DNA of 64,000 nucleotides from Nostoc sp. C052 (GCF_013393905.1 NZ_CP040274.1:124001-188000); one strand, 5' to 3'. Shown: positions 51,507 through 61,934, numbered from the stretch's first letter. Program-made: numbers and translations. The notes: generated by a model not told the origin, from the letters alone.

Positions 51507-52411
51507 CGATGAGTTGGGATACATTGCTTTACTGGCTAACTCATCAGCAAGAGGGGTCATGGATAACTTTTCGTAGAGCAGTCACAGAGCTTGCTTCTTT
51601 TGAACATCTTGATGTCGATATCAGCTATTTATGTCGAAATCTCCGGTTTCAATTGTCCGAGGCTAGTCATATAGATTTTTTTATTGATGGTTCCCAAAGA
51701 TGGAAGATTCGTCCACCAATACTTGCAGGATTGCTTAATTGTCCTAATACCGCCGTACTATGTGGAGGGCGAACACCGAAATTGCTTTCGCAGATGTGCG
51801 ATGTTGCAGCAACCTTAAATTGTCAAATAATTAGCGATGCGACATCTCAAAAAATAGCTGAAATACGTGTTAGGGGTACAGAAGAGGGTATTCGCCAAAT
51901 AGCTGCCATTATTGGTATTCCTTTTGTTCCCCAACAAGCAAAATGTCTAAGCCAAGACTTGAACCCTATTCTCAAGCAACTAGAAATCGCAGAGGAAGCA
52001 ACTCCGCTAGCTGGATGGTCAGCTCAGTCATTCGATTGGCAATCTCGAAAATGGGTTGATGGTGTATTACAGCATACAGTATATGAATACAGCTACTATA
52101 ATACTTGTCATTATTTTGTCCACAATCAACAAGGTAGATTAGTGCGGATGCCAAAGCATGAGGCAATTTATGCGGCTGCCGCGTTACGTTATCTTCAAGT
52201 TGCGGTATACAATAAAACTCAACGTACATTAACCACCGATGTATCAAGTCCACTACCTGAAATGTATGCTCGTGTTGCTTATTTTTGTGCGGGTAGACCA
52301 AGCCAGATTGCTCAGGGGCAAATTGTTTATAACGAGATTTCACCAGATTTAGCTGGTTTGCTTCTAGTTGCTATTGGACAAAATCATCCAGGACTCCGGT
52401 GGGTTAATTAA
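51503..52411 (+). CDS. druG: Druantia type II protein DruG
   Basis: A 302-residue protein whose ATG overlaps the druF stop by four bases, so the two are translationally coupled. It has no recognised domain. The sequence looks like a folded soluble protein with a central alpha/beta part (LLNCPNTAVLCGGRTPKLLS) and a Tyr-rich C-terminal half (TVYEYSYYNTCHYFVHNQQG). The call is by position between druF and the DUF1998 helicase and by size. Its exact role in the system is not known. Confidence 0.7.
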   Translation: MTMSWDTLLYWLTHQQEGSWITFRRAVTELASFEHLDVDISYLCRNLRFQLSEASHIDFFIDGSQRWKIRPPILAGLLNCPNTAVLCGGRTPKLLSQMCDVAATLNCQIISDATSQKIAEIRVRGTEEGIRQIAAIIGIPFVPQQAKCLSQDLNPILKQLEIAEEATPLAGWSAQSFDWQSRKWVDGVLQHTVYEYSYYNTCHYFVHNQQGRLVRMPKHEAIYAAAALRYLQVAVYNKTQRTLTTDVSSPLPEMYARVAYFCAGRPSQIAQGQIVYNEISPDLAGLLLVAIGQNHPGLRWVN

Positions 52412-52441
52412 ATTAACTAAACGCCCTGCCAGAAAACGTAT

Positions 52442-55400
52442 ATGAACGATCCGTTTAAAATTTTTGATTCAATTAGACAAACCTATCTGCGTTACCTAGA
52501 AAGCCCATTCCGGGTTAGATATGAAGCCCTGATGAGTGAACGCAGAGCAATGCTTGACCAAGATGGTCAACTATGGCGAGAACCTCTACTGGAACCGATT
52601 GCGCCTTATTTACCTTCAGGTTTTACTATTGCCGAAGCCTGTCAACATTTTGGGATTAATTCAGCCGTTGCCAATTTTATTAATGGGGGTTTATTTTCTC
52701 CCCAGCGCCAAATTTATCAGCATCAGTTTCAGGCTTGGGAACTATCTCGGCAAGGACGAGCAGTAGTCATTACATCAGGTACGGGTTCGGGAAAAACCGA
52801 ATGTTACTTAATTCCCATTTTTGCTTATCTAGCCGAAGAAGCACTTGGGCATTTAACCCCAGGATTACCCGCATGGGGTTCCTCAAATGGTACTTCACAA
52901 AAATGGTGGAGGCAACCAAGGCAACGATGGGTTTCTCAACGACAGCATGAATCTCCAGAAAGACCATCTGCTGTCCGCGCTTTATTACTTTACCCACTCA
53001 ACGCACTTATTGAAGACCAATTAACCCGCATTCGTCGAGCTTGCGATAACCCGCATATTCAACAGTGGCGGGAAGACAATATGAATGGAAATCGGTTTTG
53101 GTTTGGGCGATATACCGGAGCGACTCCTGTAGCAGGATTACGCATGAAGGATGGGCATGTTAATTCTCAAAAGCAGGGAAAGCTTAAAAAACAGCTTTTA
53201 GAAATGGATAATGAGTGGTCAGATCAAGTTTCTGATGAGGAACTAATTTACTATTTTCAAAATCCTGATGGTTCTGAAATGTGGTCTCGTTGGGATATGC
53301 AGGATAAAGCTCCCGATATCCTAATTACCAACTACAGTATGTTAAATATCATGCTGATGCGTAGTGTTGAAAATGACATATTTGAACAAACCAAGCAGTG
53401 GTTGGAGCAAGATCGGCAGCATCATATTTTCCACCTTGTCATAGATGAACTTCACACATACCGAGGAACACCTGGAACCGAAGTTGGCTATCTTTTGAGG
53501 GCTTTACTCAATCGAATTGGCTTGGAGCCGGATTCGCCACAATTACGAATTATTGCCACTAGTGCATCTATTGAGAACGATGAAGAAAGTCTCGATTATC
53601 TCGAACAATTTTTTGGACGCGATCGCAATACATTTTCGATTCTTCCTGGGGAACGACAAAATTTCCCGACCTCAGAACATCAGCCAAACCCACTAGAACC
53701 TTACAAAGAGACATTTGCACAAATCGACAACATCCTTAACCAAAGCCAAAATAATGATGAGGATGCGGTTATCGAGGAAGCAGCAACAACGTTAGCGAAT
53801 ACGCTTCATCTTCCTAACGTAGATTCTCCACCAAGGCAAGTTTTAACTGAGGGATTAAATCACATCCAAGCGTTTGGGGCTGTACAAACCTCAGCCAGCC
53901 AATATCCATTGACAGTCAAAGAATTGGCAGAAGCGGTTTTTGGCGATGTATCGTCAAGGGGACAAGCTGCGGCTCGCGGATTAGCTCGAACTATTGTTTT
54001 AGCAAGAAACTCTGACAATGAAGCCCTTCTCCCTCTACGTTCGCACTACTTTTTCCATAATGCAGGCAGGATTTGGGCTTGTGTAAATCCTAATTGCTCT
54101 GGGCGAACGGGGGTAACTTCACTAGGAGAACAAACACCGCCTGTTGGTAAACTATTCTTAGACCCTAGACCAAGATGCGATTGCTGTAATTCGAGAGTTA
54201 TTGAGCTTCTTTACTGCCAATCATGTGGCGAAGTATTTCTTGGTGGGTTTAAACGTGAAGACCAGGATTCATCAAGTGCTTGGTATTTATCTCCAGATTA
54301 CCCTTATCTTGAAAATGTCCCAGATAAGGCAGCATCGTTAAGCCGCACCTTCGGAGAATTTTTGGTATTTTGGCCCGCAAACGGAAGACCATTAATAAAA
54401 CAAACCCAGATTCGTATTCCACGATGGCAGTGGCAAGAAGAAAGCGAGAGGGGTTATGAATGGAGACCTGCCTTAGTCGATCATCTGTTAGGACGTTTAA
54501 CATTACCTACTTCTTCAAATGCTGCTTCAAGTGGTTCTACTGCTGGCTATGTTTTTATAGCACCAAAAAACGAGGCAAACGCTTTTCCGTCAAAATGTCC
54601 TCATTGTGAAGCTGACTGGCGTGGTAGGCGAGTCAGTTCTTCGATTCGTGACCTTGGCTCTGGTTTTCAACGAGTAGTACAAGTATTATCTGATGCTTTA
54701 ATGCGGCAAATGTCACCCGAAATAGGTCGCAAGCTGGTTTTATTTTCAGATAGCCGTCAAGATGCTGCCAAACTATCTACAGGGATTAAACGCGATCATT
54801 ATCTTGATACAGTCCGCCAAATTGCTTACGAAAGGCTTCTGTGTCAAGCACAAGAATCAGAAGCACAGTATTTGCAGGCTCAGACTCAATATAGGTTAGC
54901 TTCGGAGTTATTTAATTTGCAAAGGCAGATTATACAAGATGCAGCTAATGCTAACATGGCTCGTTATTCACAGTTGTGTAATTTATTGCCTACTGAAATA
55001 GTAGGTGTCGTGATTAGCTATGCATCTACTAGTGGCGTAGGAAATCCACCTCTAGCATTAACACCTCCAACAAGTGCTGGAGGTTTTATTTCCCTTCCAT
55101 TTAATTTTTTATTAGACGCTGTTAGAGAAGGGTTACTTTCAATTGGTTTAAACCCTGGTGGTTCAAGTCCTTCCTTAGCAAAATATAAATTTTCCGATAA
55201 TGATGAGCGTTCGTGGACTGATTTAGTTGATTGGAATTCAACGCCAAGATGTTACCAGTTAGATTTACAGCCCACACAAAGAGATGCAATGAGACAAATT
55301 GAAACCGCTTTATTAGAGTCGGTTGTAAAAGCTGTTTTATTTGCTAGTGGCGCTCGTGATTTCGAGTCTCTCAAGCTTGGTTTTTTGTGGATTGACGATT

Positions 55401-58030
55401 CTCCACCTTCTAGCTTAGAAGAGCAAGTTGCTGCTTCTGTCATCCGGCTTTTGGCACAAAGAAGACGTTGGAACGGCTCAGGTTATCCCGGACAACATAA
55501 CCCTCCTGGTTACATTAATCAGTATCTTAACCGCGTGGCTGAAAGCAGGGGCTACAATCGAGAACAATTAGAGCAAGCAACTTTAAACATCATTAATTCA
55601 GTTTTAGACCAATGGCGAGTTGTTCCCCAATCTTTACAGGTTCTTAGTCCACGTCCTAACGAAAATAACCAAATAGATATTTACGCCTGTGGGCAATGCG
55701 GACGAATTCACCTACATGCTTCAGGGGGAATCTGTACCAGTTGTAACAGTCCTTTACCGAACATTCCAGGCACTTACAACTTAAGTGATGATTTGGAAGA
55801 TTGCGATTATTATGAATATTTAGCACGTTCTAGCGAACCAATATTTTCGCTTAATTCTGAAGAACTCACAGGTCAAACTGATCCTGGTATTCGACGTGTG
55901 CGACAACGCCTTTTCCAAGATGTTTTTAAACCATCTGAACAACCTGATCCTTCTAGAATTAATCTCTTAAGTGTTACAACCACTATGGAGGCAGGAGTTG
56001 ACATTGGTTCACTTCAAGCTATCGGTATGGCAAATATGCCTCCGATCCGTTTTAACTATCAGCAACGCGTGGGAAGGGCTGGTCGTCGTCGCGGGTTGGG
56101 GATGTCTGTTGCCTTAACATTATGTCGTGGGCGTAGTCACGATGATTATTACTTTGAACGCCCCCGACTTATTACTGCCGAACCTCCACCAAAACCTTAT
56201 GTTGACGTTAGGCGTGAAGAAATTGCCAAGCGAGTTATAAACAAAGAAATTCTCCATAAAGCATTTCAAAATATCCCTCTTGAATACACGGGAGATAATG
56301 TTCACGGTGAATTTGGTCAAATCTGGCAATGGTTACAACATAGACCAATCATTGAGGAATGGATACAAAATCACCCATCAGAAATTGAAGAAATCTGTGA
56401 AGCCATTTTACGCCGTACTTCAATAAATGAAGAAAAAATAGTTGATTACATCCATAATAAATTGCTACAAAATATTGATGTAGTTGTTGATGATTCTACT
56501 AACTTCCAACACTTAGCTTTAAGCCAGCGTTTAGCATCGCGTGGCATTCTTCCCATGTTTGGATTTCCTACTCGCACCCGTTACCTATACCATGAATATC
56601 CCAACACAGAAGCAGGAGAATGGCCTCCAAAAACAGGTGTTGTGGACAGAGAATTGGATATTGCAATTAGTCAATTTGCTCCAGGTGCCCAAACTGTGAA
56701 AGATGATATGCTACTTACCGCAGTAGGAATTATCGATCCTATCCCTTCGGGGAATAAAACTGTATTCCAACCAAATCCCTTGGGGCAAGGTATTCGTGTT
56801 GGTGTTTGTCGCCAATGTCAAGCTTTAGTCAAGAATTCGTCAGAAGAAGCAGGTTGTCCCTATTGCTCGGCTCCAAGAGATGAAAAGGGATATCGAACGG
56901 TTGATATTAGCGAACCACCAGGATTTAATACATGGTGGACAATTAACGCCGAGTATAATGGAGCCTTTGAATTTACTCCTCGGTCACTCAGGGCACGTTT
57001 GGGTACACCTTCTGAAGAATATAGTCTTGAAACTCGTCAAAACTTTGATATTAAGTGTATTCCACAGGCTGAAGTGTATCGCATTAATGATAACAACGGC
57101 AAAGACTTTGAATTTTTCAAAATATCTAACCAGCACGTTTGGATATCTAAGGAAGCATTTGACCAAGCTTTGTTGGATTTATCGCAAGACCAACGTTCTA
57201 GGATTACTGAGCCTCCTCGTGATCCCCATATCCAATCGGTTATTAGAGCTTTAGCTGCCATTTCTACAACCGATGTATTAATTGCAGGCATCCCCAATAG
57301 CGGTTCTGGACTCAATTTAAATCCAGCACTACCGGAGGCAAGGGCTGCTTGGTACTCATTTGGTTTTCTTGTTAGGCGGGCTGCTGCTGTCAGCTTAGAT
57401 GTTGCAGAATCTGAGCTTGATGTTGGTATTCAACCCTTTACAGACCTTAGCAGCCCTTTTGCCCCACCATCCGCTCGGATATTTTTGTCTGATAGCCTAG
57501 AAAATGGAGCGGGTTATAGCTCATATTTAGCGCAGCCAGGACGTTTTGAAAATCTCCTGCATTTTATTCTCGGTGATGAACATTCTTCAAATCAAACTTT
57601 TGCTATTCCATTACTTTTTAACGGACATCAAGAAGAATGTTCTACATCTTGCCATCGATGTTTGCGGGAGTTTGGTAATATGGCCTACCACTCAATTTTA
57701 GACTGGCGACTTGGTTACGATATGGTGCGTCTTGCACTAAATCCCAATGCACAAATTGATTTAAATTATCATTACTGGGTGAATTTGGTATCCAGTACAG
57801 CTAATTCCTACTTCTCAGGGCTGGGTTTGGAGCAAACGACTTTCGGTAGTTTATTAGCAGGTATCGATAGTTTTAATAGCGAAGCCATAATCCTCATACA
57901 TCCTCTTTGGGACATAAACCCTGAAAATTTACGACCAGAAATCCTGCAAGGCTACACAGAAGCACAGGAACAAGGCTTAACTCCCAAGTTAAAATCAATT
58001 TTTACCGCTATTCGCTTCCCCTATGAATGA
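52442..58030 (+). CDS. druE: Druantia large helicase DruE (DEAD/DEAH box, DUF1998)
   Basis: An 1862-residue protein. Walker A is SGTGSGKTECYLIP (~112), followed by LLLYPLNALIEDQL, DILITNYSMLNIML, a DEAH-type box IDELHTYRGTPGTE (~335) and RIIATSAS. Zinc-ribbon cysteines appear at ~541-600 (CDCCNS, CQSCGE), ~718 (CPHCEADW), ~1079 (CGQCGR...CTSC) and ~1456 (CRQCQA...CPYC). Helicase C-terminal motifs are TTTMEAGVDIGSLQ and QQRVGRAGRRRG (~1180-1220). The DUF1998/MZB tail is ENGAGYSSYLAQPGRF and CSTSCHRCLREFGN (~1683-1766). This is the shared, defining protein of all Druantia types. It likely translocates on and attacks or remodels invading DNA. It starts 30 bases after druG. Confidence 0.9.
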   Translation: MNDPFKIFDSIRQTYLRYLESPFRVRYEALMSERRAMLDQDGQLWREPLLEPIAPYLPSGFTIAEACQHFGINSAVANFINGGLFSPQRQIYQHQFQAWELSRQGRAVVITSGTGSGKTECYLIPIFAYLAEEALGHLTPGLPAWGSSNGTSQKWWRQPRQRWVSQRQHESPERPSAVRALLLYPLNALIEDQLTRIRRACDNPHIQQWREDNMNGNRFWFGRYTGATPVAGLRMKDGHVNSQKQGKLKKQLLEMDNEWSDQVSDEELIYYFQNPDGSEMWSRWDMQDKAPDILITNYSMLNIMLMRSVENDIFEQTKQWLEQDRQHHIFHLVIDELHTYRGTPGTEVGYLLRALLNRIGLEPDSPQLRIIATSASIENDEESLDYLEQFFGRDRNTFSILPGERQNFPTSEHQPNPLEPYKETFAQIDNILNQSQNNDEDAVIEEAATTLANTLHLPNVDSPPRQVLTEGLNHIQAFGAVQTSASQYPLTVKELAEAVFGDVSSRGQAAARGLARTIVLARNSDNEALLPLRSHYFFHNAGRIWACVNPNCSGRTGVTSLGEQTPPVGKLFLDPRPRCDCCNSRVIELLYCQSCGEVFLGGFKREDQDSSSAWYLSPDYPYLENVPDKAASLSRTFGEFLVFWPANGRPLIKQTQIRIPRWQWQEESERGYEWRPALVDHLLGRLTLPTSSNAASSGSTAGYVFIAPKNEANAFPSKCPHCEADWRGRRVSSSIRDLGSGFQRVVQVLSDALMRQMSPEIGRKLVLFSDSRQDAAKLSTGIKRDHYLDTVRQIAYERLLCQAQESEAQYLQAQTQYRLASELFNLQRQIIQDAANANMARYSQLCNLLPTEIVGVVISYASTSGVGNPPLALTPPTSAGGFISLPFNFLLDAVREGLLSIGLNPGGSSPSLAKYKFSDNDERSWTDLVDWNSTPRCYQLDLQPTQRDAMRQIETALLESVVKAVLFASGARDFESLKLGFLWIDDSPPSSLEEQVAASVIRLLAQRRRWNGSGYPGQHNPPGYINQYLNRVAESRGYNREQLEQATLNIINSVLDQWRVVPQSLQVLSPRPNENNQIDIYACGQCGRIHLHASGGICTSCNSPLPNIPGTYNLSDDLEDCDYYEYLARSSEPIFSLNSEELTGQTDPGIRRVRQRLFQDVFKPSEQPDPSRINLLSVTTTMEAGVDIGSLQAIGMANMPPIRFNYQQRVGRAGRRRGLGMSVALTLCRGRSHDDYYFERPRLITAEPPPKPYVDVRREEIAKRVINKEILHKAFQNIPLEYTGDNVHGEFGQIWQWLQHRPIIEEWIQNHPSEIEEICEAILRRTSINEEKIVDYIHNKLLQNIDVVVDDSTNFQHLALSQRLASRGILPMFGFPTRTRYLYHEYPNTEAGEWPPKTGVVDRELDIAISQFAPGAQTVKDDMLLTAVGIIDPIPSGNKTVFQPNPLGQGIRVGVCRQCQALVKNSSEEAGCPYCSAPRDEKGYRTVDISEPPGFNTWWTINAEYNGAFEFTPRSLRARLGTPSEEYSLETRQNFDIKCIPQAEVYRINDNNGKDFEFFKISNQHVWISKEAFDQALLDLSQDQRSRITEPPRDPHIQSVIRALAAISTTDVLIAGIPNSGSGLNLNPALPEARAAWYSFGFLVRRAAAVSLDVAESELDVGIQPFTDLSSPFAPPSARIFLSDSLENGAGYSSYLAQPGRFENLLHFILGDEHSSNQTFAIPLLFNGHQEECSTSCHRCLREFGNMAYHSILDWRLGYDMVRLALNPNAQIDLNYHYWVNLVSSTANSYFSGLGLEQTTFGSLLAGIDSFNSEAIILIHPLWDINPENLRPEILQGYTEAQEQGLTPKLKSIFTAIRFPYE

Positions 58031-58262
58031 TGTTTGTTTGGTTCGATGCTAAACATTGTTTGAGCGATCTCCATTATTAATACAGGAAAATACCGGTAGG
58101 GCGATCACTCAACTTTTGGGTGACACAATAATAATGATTGAGCATGGTGTTTCACCATTAATGTAATAGGCATTCGAGTTACATAAAACCAAGGCTGAAG
58201 CCCTCACTAGAAGCGAATCAGTCTGGAAAAATGAATAACGATTAGCTTAGTTGTTGAGCATC

Positions 58263-60869
58263 TTACAAATAGTTGTTTTGTTGAGCATCTTGTAGATATT
58301 TCTGAAACTCTAGTTCAAGTTCAAGAAACTGAGATGAAATACTTTCAACTAAATCTTTCAAACGTTTTTTTTCATCCGCGCAATCAATTTCATTTTTTGT
58401 TTTTTGGATAATCAGGTTGTTTAAAGAACTTTCTTGAGCAATAACGTCATCATTCAGCTCACTAACTGTTGAATAGTAAACATCAAATTGACTTTCGATC
58501 CGACTACGAATTATTTGGAGTTGTTTACTGCCTATCAGGTTCGGAAGTGAATCTTGTAATTGCTTTTTCATTTCCTTGAGAAATTGTTTACGTTTAGAGT
58601 TATTGTTGAAAACAACAGCTCCTATAATCCCAGATAAACCAGCAAGAGCAATGACACCCCAACCTACCGGTGTCAAACTGCCAGCTGCTATGAGTGCTGC
58701 ATGTAAACCTACTGACAAACCGGCTCCTCCTCCCCCTCCAAAAAGAGAACCCACCAAAGCTCCTCCAATGAAATATCTTTTTTTATTTTCTACTGAAACA
58801 TTTGTTAGATATGGTAAGTTTGGAGGTACGATAACAGACTTTTGTTCATTATCAGAAAGATTAAATTCTTCTTCCTTTCCTTCAAGGATATCTTGAACTG
58901 CCTTTTTTGATTCTTCATATTTATGGATTGATTTACCAAAACTTATTTTTAGTAAATCAAATGTTTTGTTCAATTCAGGTTGAGCATTTTTATCCCACTC
59001 ATTACATTTAGTTTGTATGTAATTCTTATATTCTTGATCGAGTTTATTCCTAAAATTTTCGCAGTCATCATTTTCTAAACTTTTTAGTTCAGGTAAAGGA
59101 AAATCATTTTCAAAATTATTATAGATACTCTGAAAGTAATTTTGATATGAATTTACAATTGTCTCAGAACAGGTTTGTTTTTTTGAATCAACTTCTTTTT
59201 TTAATTTTTCGCTAATACCTTTCATTACCTCAAAGTGAGGTTTAGACTTTTCAAGTTTATTTTGTACTTGTTCTAAATTATCATCAAGTATTACCAGACG
59301 TGAGGCAACAAGTTCGTTTACTGATTTACAAGTATTTTCGTAAATTCTGAAAGCATCATATAATTCAGTAGGCAATCGTTTGGTTAATAGAAAAGAGTTT
59401 AGTTTATCCCAAAATTTTTGACAAGTAGTGCCTTCAAGAGTATTTTTATTTTCTCTAATTGCTGAATCTTTCTTGGCAGAAATTTGAAAAATTGTTTCAT
59501 TCCACATTTTTTCCACTTCATTTGCATCTTTTTCTAATAGCTCAGAGAAGCGATGCGTAAAAGCTTCATGTACATCACCTTGATCTTCGTCTTCTAAAGA
59601 ATCCCAGTAATTAATAAGATAAAATACAGTTTCTATATTGCCTTTAATATATTGTGTTATATATTCTTTTTCTTTATCTGTTAACTGTTGTCTTGCATTT
59701 AAAATGAAGAAAATTGCATCAATTTTATCAATGTAATTTAAACTTTTTTTATCATCTTCTGGTGAATTATTAAGTCCCGGAGTATCAATAAACTCTATAC
59801 CTTGTTGTAATAGTGGTAAAGGATAATATAATTCTGCATACTGATATTCTTTAAAATATTGAGCGATTAAATTCTGTTTGACTACCTGAAATTGTTGTTT
59901 AATTTTTTCTATAACGGTTTTAGAACTAGATGTATATTCTTGGCGAAATTCATCAATAGTCAATTCTCTTACTCTTACATTATCTGCATTATAAATAAAT
60001 ACATTTTTATCTTGTCCATATTTAACAACGGTAGGCATTGCAGTACAAATTTTAATATTTGTTGGTAATACTTTTTCACCTAACAGAACATTGAGTATAG
60101 TACTTTTACCTCTGTTAAAATCTCCTAAAATTAAAAACTTAAATATACCATTTTGTAATTTTTCTTTTTTCAAATTTAATTTTTCAATATATTCGGTTAA
60201 TCCTAATGCTCCAGAAGCGTTATTTTTATTTGCATTTTCTTCTGCTGCTCTAAGCGTCAGGCTCATTTTTTCCAATTTCTCTGCAAATTGGCAACGTAGT
60301 TCGGTAGCTTGAATATTTTTCTTGTTCATGACTGTCTCTTGTAATCTTTGTAGGTGTGCGTTTGTATCCTGGATATTTTTAGTGTTTTGAAGATATTCAA
60401 TACAGAAATATAGCAATTCCTGATGTAACTTTAACTTTAGCTCATTATCATCATAAGAGCCATCGAAGTTATGATTATAAAATTGATTTTTGAATTGTAA
60501 TTCTCTTAATAAATATGGTTGATAATTATTATCAATGTACTTTAAACAATATAGATCTGCAAAAAATGCTATTATAAGTTCTAAATTATTTTTTTGCCTT
60601 TGGTGAATTTTTTCTAAAGCTCTCTCTTCCGTAATACCTATCCCTATAAGTGTTTTTTTTATATTCTGACAATTCCATTCATAAATAGTAATAAAAGAAG
60701 AGGTTTTTTTTAGTAAAAATTCTACGCGCAAAGTCATGTCTGCTGTAGAACAGCACTGAATATAGCCCAAAAACATTTTTTGAATTTCATGAATATTTAC
60801 AGGTAGATTTGATTTTGGAATTGAAATTTCAGATAAACATTTATTAATAGTGCTTGTATCTATAAACAT
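58263..60869 (-). CDS. Dynamin-like large GTPase
   Basis: An 868-residue protein from ATG 60869 (MFIDTSTINKCLSEISIPKS); an in-frame TTG lies eight codons upstream. An N-terminal helical region (~1-240) is followed by the GTPase domain: G1 LGDFNRGKSTILN (~250), switch region with PTNIKICTAMPTVVKYG, G3 DTPGLNN (~361) and a G4-like INYWDSLED. Long coiled coils follow (~520-680), then a glycine-rich hydrophobic hairpin (GGALVGSLFGGGGGAGLS, then ALIAAGSLTPVGWGV, ~695-750) for membrane insertion, and a coiled-coil end. This is the layout of bacterial dynamin-like proteins, some of which protect membranes during phage attack. It converges with druE; the gap is 232 bases. Confidence 0.85.
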   Translation of the reverse strand: MFIDTSTINKCLSEISIPKSNLPVNIHEIQKMFLGYIQCCSTADMTLRVEFLLKKTSSFITIYEWNCQNIKKTLIGIGITEERALEKIHQRQKNNLELIIAFFADLYCLKYIDNNYQPYLLRELQFKNQFYNHNFDGSYDDNELKLKLHQELLYFCIEYLQNTKNIQDTNAHLQRLQETVMNKKNIQATELRCQFAEKLEKMSLTLRAAEENANKNNASGALGLTEYIEKLNLKKEKLQNGIFKFLILGDFNRGKSTILNVLLGEKVLPTNIKICTAMPTVVKYGQDKNVFIYNADNVRVRELTIDEFRQEYTSSSKTVIEKIKQQFQVVKQNLIAQYFKEYQYAELYYPLPLLQQGIEFIDTPGLNNSPEDDKKSLNYIDKIDAIFFILNARQQLTDKEKEYITQYIKGNIETVFYLINYWDSLEDEDQGDVHEAFTHRFSELLEKDANEVEKMWNETIFQISAKKDSAIRENKNTLEGTTCQKFWDKLNSFLLTKRLPTELYDAFRIYENTCKSVNELVASRLVILDDNLEQVQNKLEKSKPHFEVMKGISEKLKKEVDSKKQTCSETIVNSYQNYFQSIYNNFENDFPLPELKSLENDDCENFRNKLDQEYKNYIQTKCNEWDKNAQPELNKTFDLLKISFGKSIHKYEESKKAVQDILEGKEEEFNLSDNEQKSVIVPPNLPYLTNVSVENKKRYFIGGALVGSLFGGGGGAGLSVGLHAALIAAGSLTPVGWGVIALAGLSGIIGAVVFNNNSKRKQFLKEMKKQLQDSLPNLIGSKQLQIIRSRIESQFDVYYSTVSELNDDVIAQESSLNNLIIQKTKNEIDCADEKKRLKDLVESISSQFLELELEFQKYLQDAQQNNYL

Positions 60870-61185
60870 AGATGTAAGATATATAAGTAGCAAAAATAAT
60901 TTAACAGGATAGTATTACAGCAATCTTATTTGATTTATGAAAATTGAGAGGCTTCATATTCCTGACTTCTCAAATAAGTCAGGGATCTTGTTGTTCACGA
61001 ATGATTTAGGACTGCTAGATCATGGTTTTTTGATACAAAAATATTTGTATATTCGCCACTTCAATCAAGCCACAATAACAGATTAATACTTTGAGATTAA
61101 GCATTACTTAGTGTTTACAAAATGTAATATATGAATAAATGCGCTAAGCTTCTAAAAGCTTGACATAACGCTGCTTGGCGTAATG
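60870..61185 (+). repeat. Intergenic region with palindromic element
   Basis: There is no gene here. CCTGACTT at 60961-60968 and AAGTCAGG at 60976-60983 form a perfect 8-pair hairpin, a form frequent in Nostocales intergenic regions and at IS200/IS605-type ends; no transposase is present. AAGCTTCTAAAAGCTT near 61146 is another short palindrome. Confidence 0.45.
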
Positions 61186-61335
61186 CTATATCTGCTTTTG
61201 TACCCAAAGACGAAAAGCTTTAAGTGTTGCATTTCTGCCTGCTGTCATACTTTGGTTAAGATATTCAGGAATTGCTTCAATGAGTGGAAACAAAGGAAAG
61301 TTTAAACTTTGCCCAGACTCTACATAATGGCCATC
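61186..61335 (-). pseudogene. C-terminal fragment, probably of a Uma2-family protein
   Basis: The minus strand reads DGHYVESGQSLNFPLFPLIE, then AIPEYLNQSMTAGRNATLKAFRL... to a stop at 61186; an upstream stop at 61336 limits it to 49 codons. The spacing 'Y.ES..S..FP......YL.......L..FR.WV' is that of the C terminus of cyanobacterial Uma2 (DUF820) proteins, in my recollection. It is truncated where the IS982-type fragment begins. Confidence 0.35.
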
Positions 61336-61586
61336 TTAAATGCTTTCTGCCAACGAGTCAGCACATCCAGGGTATAAAATTCCTTGAAGGTCTTATATCC
61401 ACTGCCATGAAATGCGATAACTATTGTCATCACTTCTGATAGGTGCATCCGGGAAGTGCTGCGCCTTTCTCCTCTTGTCGATGGCAATTGTGGTATTTGC
61501 CGCCACAAGCTTTCCCATTGGTTACAAAAATCATCTACGTCGCAGAAAATTTGGGTGATGTCGAGGCGAGATACAATGGTAGACAT
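61320..61586 (-). pseudogene. IS982-type transposase, N-terminal fragment
   Basis: An 88-residue frame, VDDFCNQWESLWRQIPQLPS then SRMHLSEVMTIVIAFHGSGY and KTFKEFYTLDV, is the N-terminal part of IS982-family transposases. It stops after RWQKAFK, before the catalytic domain, where the sequence changes to the Uma2-like fragment. The element is dead and its right part has been lost. Confidence 0.75.
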
Positions 61587-61892
61587 AGCCGAGACCCTTA
61601 TTTTTGTTAGATATTCTTAGTCTCGGTCTTTTTTTGTGCCTTTTTTACCTATCCCCCATAAATTTTAGTCATTATTTGACTTACTAATTTCTCAAATTAT
61701 TACCTAGCAACCTTTTTGGGCTTTTTTATCCGTCGAACTCACGTTAATTTATCCGCCAGTCGGTTAACCGTCATTTAAATTTTTGTTCCTGGCTCTTGAA
61801 TTATTTATTGATAAATAAAAAAATTTAGGAGTAAGAGAAAATTTGTGAAGAACGATCCTCTACCCCACACAATTCTTAAAGGAAATCTACCA

Positions 61893-61934
61893 AATAATGG
61901 CATATTGCCTTCTTTAAGGTAATATGCCATTATT
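61893..61934 (+). other. Long near-perfect hairpin
   Basis: AATAATGGCATATTGCCTT (61893-61911) and AAGGTAATATGCCATTATT (61916-61934) form a 19-pair stem with one G-U pair on the plus strand and a 4-base CTTT loop. It has no U tract and no adjacent gene. It could be an element end, a replication or transposition hairpin, or an RNA terminator without a tail. Confidence 0.6.

Noticed and set aside
52442..58030. Assignment of the large helicase to DISARM (DrmA/DrmB) or to the Dpd system
   Set aside because: The helicase and DUF1998 parts are on one 1862-residue chain, no PLD-type or queuine-related gene is present, and the upstream methylase plus two small proteins match the Druantia type II order better.
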